From: Paracoccaceae bacterium
GTDB taxonomy: Bacteria > Pseudomonadota > Alphaproteobacteria > Rhodobacterales > Rhodobacteraceae
NCBI GenBank assembly: GCA_013214715.1
Contig: JABSSB010000156.1
Span: forward strand, 1,399 to 14,020
DNA length: 12,622 nucleotides
Direction of reading: 5' to 3'
Under the pieces are notes generated by a model. It made no database searches. It saw only the letters and a program-made list of their open reading frames with translations, and had not been told where the DNA came from. Below, one piece after another: positions 7,078-12,622 of this stretch. The translations under genes were made by a program, and so were the position numbers. Position 1 is the stretch's first letter, and the number at the start of each line of letters is the position of its first letter.

Positions 7078-7830
7078 TCATTGCGCTGCATCGATTTCAG
7101 AGCCGGGGCGCGGCGGCTCGACCGGGCGGGCCGTTTTGCCACGCTTGATCAGCCAGGCCACGCCCAGCAGGTCATGCACCCCAACCATCGCGCGGCCCAG
7201 ATTGGTATATTTCGACCGCCCGCCGCTGCGTTCGCGATGCGACACATCCACATGCGCCACGTCCCAGCCATCGCGGGCAAACAGCGCTGGCAGATAGCGA
7301 TGCATGTGATTGAAATAGGGCAATGCCAGAAAGGCCTCGCGCCGAAACGCCTTGAGCCCGCAGCCCGTGTCGCGCGTGTCGTCATTCAGCATCCAGGCGC
7401 GAATGGCGTTGGCCGCCTTCGAGGCCCATTTCTTCGCCGCCGTGTCTTGCCGTTTGACCCGCTGCCCGGCCACCAGCCCAAGATTGGCGCTGGCCCCATC
7501 TGCCAGAAAAGGTGCCACCAGGTTCGGGATTTCGGCAGGCGGGTTCTGCAAATCCCCGTCCAGCGTACAGATCACATCACCCTTGGCCAGACGCACACCC
7601 GAATGCACGGCCGCCGACTGACCACCCGCCTTCGGATGCTGCACAAGCCGCAGCCACGCGTGCTGCGCCTGCTGCTCGGCAATCAGCTTGGCCGTATCAT
7701 CAGACGAGCCGTCATCGACCAAGATCGCTTCGCGCGCGGCAAATCCTTGCGTGGCCTCGGCAATCTCGGCGACCATCGCCTCGACATTCTCGGCCTCGTT
7801 ATGCATCGGAACGACAATGGATATCATCAT
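7078..7830 (-). CDS. Family 2 glycosyltransferase, DPM1/ArnC-like polyprenyl-phosphate sugar synthase
   Basis: 250 residues. Seen: S4-I-V-V-P-M-H-N-E-A-E, D39-D-G-S-S-D-D-T for nucleotide binding, G69-G-Q-S-A-A-V-H-S-G, the catalytic D91-G-D93-L-Q-N-P-P, and T155-G-C-G-L-K-A-F-R-R. This set is typical of dolichyl/undecaprenyl-phosphate glycosyltransferases, which move a sugar from a nucleotide to polyprenyl phosphate at the cytoplasmic membrane face. Unlike ArnC and GtrB, it has no clear pair of C-terminal membrane helices and ends in a polar, proline-containing tail, so it is probably peripheral. Start: tandem ATG codons at 7830 and 7827, with only a weak AAGAAAG upstream. It follows the LptF-type gene by 72 bases with no visible promoter and precedes the LAB_N gene by 12 bases. 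The sugar cannot be inferred. Confidence 0.88.
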   Translation of the reverse strand: MMISIVVPMHNEAENVEAMVAEIAEATQGFAAREAILVDDGSSDDTAKLIAEQQAQHAWLRLVQHPKAGGQSAAVHSGVRLAKGDVICTLDGDLQNPPAEIPNLVAPFLADGASANLGLVAGQRVKRQDTAAKKWASKAANAIRAWMLNDDTRDTGCGLKAFRREAFLALPYFNHMHRYLPALFARDGWDVAHVDVSHRERSGGRSKYTNLGRAMVGVHDLLGVAWLIKRGKTARPVEPPRPGSEIDAAQ

Positions 7831-7902
7831 GCGGTCAGCTTTCTTTGCGTTCTCGCATATACCCCTGCCCCGCGGGAAAAGGCCACAGGAAAAGCGCGCG
7901 GC

Positions 7903-9039
7903 TCATACCGGGGTTGCAGTGGTCTCTGCCGCATCAGCGGACCTGCGCCACAATGGCCGCCCCGCCACGCGCAAGAACAGGGCCGCAAGCGCGATCCCGG
8001 CGCCCAAAGGCACATAGGCCAGCGCCCAAAGCTCCGCCGCGCCCGACACGAAAGACAACATGAACGACCGCAGCGCCTCCAGCCCGATCAATAGGGCGAA
8101 AGCCCCCAAAAGCTGCGGCCAGAGGCCAAAGCGGGAAAAACTGCCCAGCATCAGCGTCGCAAACGCCACCATCGCCACCGAAATGCACATCAACGGAAGA
8201 GAAATGCGTTCATGCAATTCTGCGGCGACTTCCCCGGTGCGAAAGCCCTCTTCGACCAGCGCGTCGGGCGATTGCATCAGCTCCAGCGTCGGTACGGCCC
8301 GAATACTGCGCCCCCGGTTTTCTGCCCGCAGCACCATTTCGGTGATGTCATAGGTCACATCCTCAAACCGGGTGGTGGCAAGGCTGTTGGTGGCGTTGGT
8401 CTGCTGCAAGGACAGCCCGTCCAGCATCACCAGACTGACACCGCCCCTGGTGCGCAGAATGAACGCCTCGGATGCCATGAACGTATAGCTGGCTTTCGGA
8501 TCGCGCTGGTCCGAAATGAAGACATCGCGCAAGGTGCCGTCCTCGTTCAGGTCACGCAGGTAGAGCGTCACACCGCTGATCGGGTGAATGAACTCCCCCG
8601 GTGTCAGAAGCTGCGCCGTGATATCGCGGGCCACCTCGCTTTCGCGCAACTCCAACTGCTGCACAGACAAGGGTCGCAAAACCCAAGTCAGCAGGCTCAT
8701 CATTACGGCCACCACCAGACCGAAGAGGAGCACCGGGCGCGCCAATTGCCACGGGCTGGCCCCGGTGGCGATCATTACGATGATCTCGCTTTCGCGGCTC
8801 ATCCGGTTGATGACGTAAAGCGTAGCCACAAAAGCTGCGACAGGTGCCACGGTTCGGATCAAGGTCGGCAGGGTCAGGGCTGAAAATTCAAGAAAAACGA
8901 TCACCGGCTGCCCGCCGCGGATCAGCGTGTCAAACAATGTCACCGACCGGCTGACCCAGAACACCCCGACCATGACAAGCGCAAAGAAGCCGAAGGCCAC
9001 CAGAAGCTGCCACAGCATGTATCGATCGAACCGCTTCAT
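7903..9039 (-). CDS. lptF: LptF-type permease of the lipopolysaccharide export ABC transporter (LptF/LptG family)
   Basis: 378 residues. Seen: TM1 (about 12-30), TM2 (about 57-77), a coupling-helix stretch R79-M-S-R-E-S-E-I-I-V-M-I-A-T-G, TM3 (about 103-121), a periplasmic region about 125-275 matching the beta-jellyroll (containing LLTPGEFIHPISGVTLYLRD), then TM4-6 (about 280-302, 308-332, 340-360). This is the full LptF/G architecture. The family forms an inner-membrane heterodimer (LptF with LptG) that, powered by LptB, extracts LPS and passes it to LptC. The N-terminal wording M-K-R-F-D-R-Y-M resembles LptF rather than LptG. No lptG follows; the next gene is a glycosyltransferase. The start at 9039 has only weak G-rich upstream sequence, 16 bases after the GNAT stop, suggesting coupling. 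It could be the housekeeping LptF or an extra paralogue. Confidence 0.87.
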   Translation of the reverse strand: MKRFDRYMLWQLLVAFGFFALVMVGVFWVSRSVTLFDTLIRGGQPVIVFLEFSALTLPTLIRTVAPVAAFVATLYVINRMSRESEIIVMIATGASPWQLARPVLLFGLVVAVMMSLLTWVLRPLSVQQLELRESEVARDITAQLLTPGEFIHPISGVTLYLRDLNEDGTLRDVFISDQRDPKASYTFMASEAFILRTRGGVSLVMLDGLSLQQTNATNSLATTRFEDVTYDITEMVLRAENRGRSIRAVPTLELMQSPDALVEEGFRTGEVAAELHERISLPLMCISVAMVAFATLMLGSFSRFGLWPQLLGAFALLIGLEALRSFMLSFVSGAAELWALAYVPLGAGIALAALFLRVAGRPLWRRSADAAETTATPV

Positions 9040-9055
9040 CCCAACGCACCCCGCC

Positions 9056-9520
9056 CTATAAAACGCGCGTCATGAAGACACTGTGCGGGTCCGGCGCATA
9101 GGCCCCAAAGGGCGCACAATCGCGAAACCCCAATGCTGCGTAAAGCCCGCGTGCCGCGGTAAATGGCTCTGTCGCTCCGGTTTCCAAAGACAGCCGGATC
9201 ATACCCCGATCCTGCGCCCGCTGCATCAGTTGGACCAGCAACATCCGTCCAAGGCCCGTGCCGCGCCGTTCGGCGGCCACATGCATGGATTTCAACTCCC
9301 CATGCCCGTCGCCCAGATCCTTGATCGCGCCAATGGCTACGGCAAGGCCATCGACCCGAAGGCTGAAAAACGCGACATCGGGTGCGTCGAGCCCGGCTAT
9401 GCCAATAGCATGCACGCTTTCGCTCGGGGTTTGCGCCGCCATCTGATCCAGATGCGCGATGATCAATCGACCCGGCTCGTCGGCCGTTGGCTGATCAGGG
9501 CGCAGCTCGACCACCTGCAT
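9056..9520 (-). CDS. GNAT family N-acetyltransferase
   Basis: 154 residues. Seen: the acetyl-CoA-binding motif A, K77-S-M-H-V-A-A-E-R85-R-G-T-G-L-G91, preceded by a GNAT beta-strand region (FFSLRVDGLAVAIGAI, about 51-66), and the C-terminal G-L-Y-A-A-L-G-F-R motif followed by a short strand. Family members transfer acetyl from acetyl-CoA to an amine; the substrate here is unknown. There is no canonical ribosome-binding site before the ATG at 9520, but it starts nine bases after the NDUFS4-like gene stops, so translation is probably coupled. A 16-base gap separates it from the LptF-type gene. The wording of the acceptor side does not tell whether a small molecule or a protein N-terminus is the target. 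Confidence 0.85.
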   Translation of the reverse strand: MQVVELRPDQPTADEPGRLIIAHLDQMAAQTPSESVHAIGIAGLDAPDVAFFSLRVDGLAVAIGAIKDLGDGHGELKSMHVAAERRGTGLGRMLLVQLMQRAQDRGMIRLSLETGATEPFTAARGLYAALGFRDCAPFGAYAPDPHSVFMTRVL

Positions 9521-9529
9521 GGGCGGCGA

Positions 9530-9841
9530 TCAATGGGTCCATGCGCCACGCCGGTCCGTGGCAAAGTTTTCGCCATAGCCGCGCACCCGAATATTCGGCT
9601 TGCGCTTGTGTGGCTCATGCACGACGGCTTCGATCCCCTTAGCGCGGGCATAGTCCATCGCGGCCTCTTTGCTGGAGAACTTCAGCTTGACCTGGCTTTG
9701 CATATCGTCTGACGAGGTCCAGCCCATCAAAGGATCAACATCCCGCGACGTAGCCGGCGCATATTCCAGCACCCAGTATTTGGTCTTTGCCGTGCCCGAA
9801 GACATGGCCGTGCGGGCGGGTTGATAGATGCGCGCGATCAT
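9530..9841 (-). CDS. NADH dehydrogenase (complex I) accessory subunit, NDUFS4-like
   Basis: 103 residues. Seen: A3-R-I-Y-Q-P-A-R-T-A-M-S-S-G near the start, K19-T-K-Y-W-V-L-E, P37-L-M-G-W-T-S-S-D-D, and a C-terminal G88-Y-G-E-N-F-A ending in R-R-G-A-W-T-H. These are hallmarks of the ETC complex I subunit family that includes mitochondrial NDUFS4, an accessory subunit found in complex I of alphaproteobacteria and mitochondria on the peripheral arm near the NADH module. AGGAG lies seven bases upstream of the ATG at 9841. It is the first gene of the minus-strand run and is not next to any core nuo gene here. Its presence supports an alphaproteobacterial origin. Assignment to the family is secure; the physiological effect in bacteria is less defined. 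Confidence 0.92.
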   Translation of the reverse strand: MIARIYQPARTAMSSGTAKTKYWVLEYAPATSRDVDPLMGWTSSDDMQSQVKLKFSSKEAAMDYARAKGIEAVVHEPHKRKPNIRVRGYGENFATDRRGAWTH

Positions 9842-9867
9842 AAAAGCTCTCCTGACGCCGACTGCCC

Positions 9868-9898
9868 TCTATATGCGCAAAACCGGTCCGTGCTGCAA
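9868..9898 (-). promoter_or_regulatory. Candidate sigma-70-type promoter for the NDUFS4-like gene run
   Basis: Read on the minus strand, TTGCAG (9893-9898), preceded by C to give the alphaproteobacterial CTTG core, is followed after 17 bases by CATATA (9870-9875) or after 19 bases by TATAGA (9868-9873). Transcription would start about 20 bases before the ATG at 9841, leaving room for the AGGAG site. It is the only reasonable promoter I see for the six-gene run, since no other junction has one. Called by eye. Confidence 0.4.
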
Positions 9899-9908
9899 GG
9901 CAATGCGG

Positions 9909-9936
9909 CCAAATCACAGATACCAAATCACAGATA
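9909..9936. repeat. Perfect 14-bp tandem duplication
   Basis: The unit CCAAATCACAGATA occurs twice, head to tail, without mismatch (9909-9922 and 9923-9936). It lies just upstream of the minus-strand promoter candidate and directly abuts the long inverted repeat at 9937. It may be a duplicated regulator site, a replication-slippage product or the edge of an inserted element. A two-copy repeat gives little functional information by itself. Confidence 0.9.
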
Positions 9937-10036
9937 CAGTGGGAAAGCGTGAGGGCGAACAGGCACGGACAGGCGGGCCGCGGGGAGCGAGGGGTGAGTT
10001 GCGACGCCGCCAGTCCGAACCTGCGCCTTCACACTG
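9937..10036. repeat. Long nested imperfect inverted repeat, candidate structured RNA or repeat element
   Basis: Arms pair in strict order. 9937-9940 pairs with 10033-10036, then 9949-9957 with 10024-10032 (one G-T pair), 9960-9963 with 10020-10023, 9966-9970 (CGGAC) with 10013-10017 (GTCCG), and 9972-9976 (GGCGG) with 10007-10011 (CCGCC). Together this is about 27 bp, broken only by an 8-base bulge near the base, a 2-base bulge, a 2x2 internal loop and a 1x1 mismatch. The 30-base terminal loop (9977-10006) is purine-rich on the plus strand; on the minus strand it reads CUCACCCCUCGCUCCCC, which could pair with ribosome-binding sites. No T-run follows on either strand, so it is not an ordinary terminator. 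Options: small RNA, mRNA leader structure, or REPIN-like dispersed element. Confidence 0.6.
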
Positions 10037-10254
10037 GTCACGCTACGGACCTATCTCTCCAATTCAAAAGCAAAAAATGCCGCAGACCACACAACCTGTC
10101 TTATTTGTAATAAATTGCAAACAATAACTGATGCTTACAAGATTTGCGACATTTTATCCCATATTGCTTGAACCCGGTAGATTCCGCATTTTATTTACGT
10201 GCTTGCCTTGGTGTTGCGACCGGCTACACCCTGTTTCAGGATCAGGAGACTCCC
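10037..10254 (+). promoter_or_regulatory. AT-rich upstream region of uvrB with promoter candidate
   Basis: From about 10055 to 10200 the composition turns clearly AT-rich compared with the flanks. An imperfect dyad TTGTAATAAATTGCAA (10105-10120, 12 of 16 positions symmetric) lies within it. The best promoter pair seen is TTGAAC (10168-10173), 18-base spacer, TATTTA (10192-10197), placing the start about 50 bases before the uvrB ATG. No GTTC-N7-GTTC or GAAC-N7-GAAC LexA site of the alphaproteobacterial type was found anywhere in 9842-10254. No gene is supported in this stretch. Confidence 0.35.
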
Positions 10255-12447
10255 ATGACCGAAACCAGCACCCCGGCCCCGGTCCTGCATGCTGCGGCCC
10301 CCGACGTAAAATCACGCGACAAGCTGGAAGGGGGAATCGCCTTTCGGATGGAAACCAGCTTTGCCCCCGCGGGCGATCAGCCGACCGCAATTGCTGAACT
10401 GAGCGCGGGCGTGAAATCGGGCGAGCGTGATCAAGTCCTTCTGGGTGCCACGGGCACCGGCAAAACCTTCACCATGGCCAAGGTGATCGAAGACACCCAG
10501 CGTCCTGCCATCATTCTGGCGCCTAACAAGACGTTGGCCGCGCAGCTTTACGGCGAATTCAAAGGCTTCTTTCCTGATAACGCTGTCGAATATTTCGTTA
10601 GCTATTACGATTACTACCAGCCCGAAGCCTATGTGCCGCGCTCTGACACCTATATCGAAAAAGAAAGCCAGATTAACGAACAGATCGACCGTATGCGCCA
10701 CTCGGCCACGCGGGCGCTGCTGGAACGCGATGATGTGATCATCGTCGCGTCGGTCTCCTGCATCTATGGTATCGGCTCGGTCGAAACCTATGGCGCGATG
10801 ACACAGGATCTGAAGGCGGGCGGCATCTATGACCAGCGCGCCGTGATCGCCGATCTGGTCGCCCAGCAATATCGCCGCAATGACCAGGCGTTTCAGCGCG
10901 GCTCTTTCCGGGTGCGGGGCGACAGCCTTGAGATTTTTCCGGCCCACCTCGAAGACCGCGCCTGGAAGCTCTCGTTTTTTGGCGAAGAATTGGAAAGCAT
11001 CACCGAATTTGATCCGCTGACCGGCCAAAAGACCGACACGTTCGACCAAATCCGCGTCTACGCGAATTCGCATTACGTCACGCCAAAGCCGACGATGCAG
11101 CAGGCGGTGATCAACATCAAAAAAGAGCTGCGTCAGCGGCTGGACCAGCTGGTGGGTGAAGGCAAACTGCTTGAGGCGCAGCGCCTTGAACAGCGCACCA
11201 ATTTCGATATCGAAATGCTGGAAGCCACAGGCGTCTGCAACGGAATCGAAAATTATTCCCGCTATCTCACCGGTCGCGCACCCGGCGAGCCGCCCCCGAC
11301 CCTGTTTGAATTCATCCCCGATCACGCGATTGTCTTTGCCGATGAAAGCCATGTCTCGGTCCCGCAAATTGGCGGCATGTATCGCGGCGACTATCGGCGC
11401 AAATTCACGCTGGCCGAACATGGCTTCCGTCTGCCGTCCTGTATGGACAACCGCCCGCTGAAATTCGAAGAATGGGACGCGATGCGCCCGCAATCGGTCT
11501 TTGTCTCGGCCACCCCCGCCACGTGGGAGATCGAACAATCCGGCGGCGTCTTTACCGAGCAGGTCATCCGCCCCACTGGCCTTCTGGACCCCGAAGTTGA
11601 AATCCGCCCCGTCGAGATGCAGGTCGACGATCTGCTGGATGAGGTCCGCCGTGTGGCCGAGGCAGGCTATCGTTCTTTGGTCACGGTGCTGACCAAACGC
11701 ATGGCCGAAGACCTGACCGAATATCTGCATGAGCAGGGCATCAAGGTCCGCTACATGCATTCCGACATCGACACACTGGAGCGCATCGAAATCCTGCGCG
11801 ACCTGCGTCTGGGCGCCTTTGACGTGCTGGTGGGCATCAACCTGCTGCGCGAAGGTCTAGACATCCCCGAATGTGGTCTTGTCGCCATTCTCGATGCAGA
11901 CAAGGAGGGCTTCCTGCGGTCTGAAACCTCGCTGGTGCAAACCATTGGCCGCGCCGCGCGGAACGCTGATGGCCGCGTGATCATGTATGCCGACAAGATC
12001 ACCGGCTCGATGGACCGCGCGCTGAATGAAACCAACCGCCGCCGCGCCAAGCAGATCGCCTATAACGAAGAACACGGCATCACGCCCGAGACGGTGAAGA
12101 AGAACGTCGAAGACGTGCTGGCAGGCCTTTACCAAGGCGACACCGACATGTCCCGCGTCACAGCCACAGTGGACAAGCCCCTGCATGGCGGCAATCTTGA
12201 GGCTGTGCTGGACGGGATGCGCACCGATATGCGCAAGGCGGCGGAGAACCTCGAATTCGAGGAAGCCGCCCGCCTGCGCGACGAAATCAAACGGCTCGAA
12301 GCGGTCGATCTGGCCGTCGCCGACGACCCAATGGCGCGGCAATGGGCGGTGGAAAAGGCGGCCGAAGAAGCGGCCGTTTCCAAGGGCCGGTCTACCGCAG
12401 GCCGCCCCGGCCAGCGGGGCGGGAATGTCAAGCGGCGACGGCGGTGA
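10255..12447 (+). CDS. uvrB: Excinuclease ABC subunit UvrB
   Basis: 730 residues. UvrB is the damage-verifying helicase-like subunit of nucleotide excision repair; it is loaded by UvrA and guides UvrC incision. Seen: Walker A G64-A-T-G-T-G-K70-T, the beta-hairpin region Y-Y-D-Y-Y-Q-P-E-A-Y starting near 116, the Walker B-type D363-E-S-H366, motif V (NLLREGLDIPE, about 536-546), motif VI Q562-T-I-G-R-A-A-R-N, and a C-terminal UVR domain (about 655-690) for UvrC contact. It is longer than E. coli UvrB (about 670) by an N-terminal extension of about 24 residues and a basic tail ending in KRRRR. The ATG at 10255 is chosen because AGGAG lies six bases upstream; a TTG at 10144 is in frame but has no such site. 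No uvrA or uvrC is present. Confidence 0.97.
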   Translation: MTETSTPAPVLHAAAPDVKSRDKLEGGIAFRMETSFAPAGDQPTAIAELSAGVKSGERDQVLLGATGTGKTFTMAKVIEDTQRPAIILAPNKTLAAQLYGEFKGFFPDNAVEYFVSYYDYYQPEAYVPRSDTYIEKESQINEQIDRMRHSATRALLERDDVIIVASVSCIYGIGSVETYGAMTQDLKAGGIYDQRAVIADLVAQQYRRNDQAFQRGSFRVRGDSLEIFPAHLEDRAWKLSFFGEELESITEFDPLTGQKTDTFDQIRVYANSHYVTPKPTMQQAVINIKKELRQRLDQLVGEGKLLEAQRLEQRTNFDIEMLEATGVCNGIENYSRYLTGRAPGEPPPTLFEFIPDHAIVFADESHVSVPQIGGMYRGDYRRKFTLAEHGFRLPSCMDNRPLKFEEWDAMRPQSVFVSATPATWEIEQSGGVFTEQVIRPTGLLDPEVEIRPVEMQVDDLLDEVRRVAEAGYRSLVTVLTKRMAEDLTEYLHEQGIKVRYMHSDIDTLERIEILRDLRLGAFDVLVGINLLREGLDIPECGLVAILDADKEGFLRSETSLVQTIGRAARNADGRVIMYADKITGSMDRALNETNRRRAKQIAYNEEHGITPETVKKNVEDVLAGLYQGDTDMSRVTATVDKPLHGGNLEAVLDGMRTDMRKAAENLEFEEAARLRDEIKRLEAVDLAVADDPMARQWAVEKAAEEAAVSKGRSTAGRPGQRGGNVKRRRR

Positions 12448-12622
12448 GGCGGTTCAGTTGTGCCGTTCTATGGTCCCCAATTTGAGGCCCAGAGCAGAAC
12501 CCCGCAGGGGCGCGAAAGCACCTGCCCGTCAAACAATGGGGGGGGCGTCCCATAAACCGTCGGGGCGGTCGCTCCTTCGGAACGCCCGGCATGGTTTGTC
12601 TGATGCTGTGACAACACTGCCT
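12448..12622. other. Non-coding tail after uvrB with two small hairpins and a G8 run
   Basis: No convincing gene. One hairpin at 12504-12525 pairs GCAGG with CCTGC, a G-A mismatch and GC with GC around a GCGAAA loop. A second at about 12559-12590 pairs GGGCG (12563-12567) with CGCCC (12583-12587), with an inner TCC-TTC-GGA. Eight consecutive G lie at 12538-12545. Neither hairpin is followed by a T-run, so a factor-independent terminator for uvrB is not demonstrated. Short reading frames crossing the region (for example from 12470 on the plus strand) are low-complexity and unsupported. Confidence 0.5.

Noticed and set aside
7831..7902. Separate promoter or terminator between the LptF-type gene and GT2
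   Set aside because: A TATATG-like word is present but no -35 at a workable distance, and only an 8-base CCCGCGGG palindrome with no T-run.
6826..8094. 422-codon plus-strand frame opposite the LAB_N, GT2 and LptF-type genes
   Set aside because: It spans three well-supported minus-strand genes, is rich in Arg, His, Pro and Gln as shadow frames are, and has no family signature.
9937..10036. Integron attC-like recombination site
   Set aside because: The bulged hairpin shape invited the idea, but the GTTRRRY and RYYYAAC end boxes are absent and there is no integrase or cassette gene.
9828..10127. 99-codon plus-strand frame across the gap before uvrB
   Set aside because: No ribosome-binding site, starts inside the NDUFS4-like gene on the opposite strand, has low-complexity composition and crosses the tandem repeat and long hairpin.
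10312..11760. 482-codon open frame antisense to uvrB
   Set aside because: It lies wholly opposite a gene with complete UvrB motifs, shows no recognisable domain and is explained by GC-rich codon bias opening the complementary frame.
12470..12622. Plus-strand open frame running off the right edge
   Set aside because: Arg/Pro/Ala-rich product over hairpins and the G8 run, no ribosome-binding site and no recognisable domain.

Overview
This window looks like a chromosomal segment of an alphaproteobacterium, most likely of the Rhodobacterales/Roseobacter group. The sequence is GC-rich and gene-dense. It carries a homologue of the mitochondrial complex I subunit NDUFS4, and all identifiable products are of types common in that order. 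I see no phage, transposase, integrase, CRISPR array, tRNA or rRNA. Taxonomy is inferred from gene content only.

Layout. Positions 1-3381 hold three minus-strand genes read right to left: a two-domain cupin, a flavin amine-oxidase-like protein (4-base overlap with the cupin), and, after a 95-base leader, a dimethylglycine/sarcosine dehydrogenase-type FAD-GcvT enzyme cut off by the left edge. The theme is amine or methylated-amine oxidation. A 246-base divergent spacer separates them from a plus-strand ArnT-like membrane glycosyltransferase (3628-5289). That gene collides tail to tail, with a 16-base overlap, with a six-gene minus-strand run spanning 9841-5274: NDUFS4-like subunit, GNAT acetyltransferase, LptF-type LPS-export permease, DPM1-like family 2 glycosyltransferase, a 105-residue LAB_N membrane protein, and a second GT-C glycosyltransferase.

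The last three genes of that run form a lipid-linked-sugar module. GT2 would load a sugar onto polyprenyl phosphate, the small LAB_N membrane protein is a candidate for moving it across the inner membrane, and the GT-C enzyme would transfer it on the periplasmic side, possibly to lipid A or core. The LptF-type gene just upstream and the second ArnT-like gene facing it strengthen an envelope or LPS theme. The donor sugar and acceptor cannot be read from the sequence.

A 413-base gap (9842-10254) separates this run from uvrB (10255-12447, nucleotide excision repair). The gap contains a minus-strand promoter candidate, a perfect 14-bp tandem duplication and, directly abutting it, a roughly 100-base nested imperfect inverted repeat that no gene explains. 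An AT-rich stretch with a uvrB promoter candidate follows. The final 175 bases hold two small hairpins and a run of eight G, with no convincing gene.

The best candidates for something undescribed are the long hairpin at 9937-10036 and the GT2/LAB_N/GT-C module with its LptF-type neighbour.
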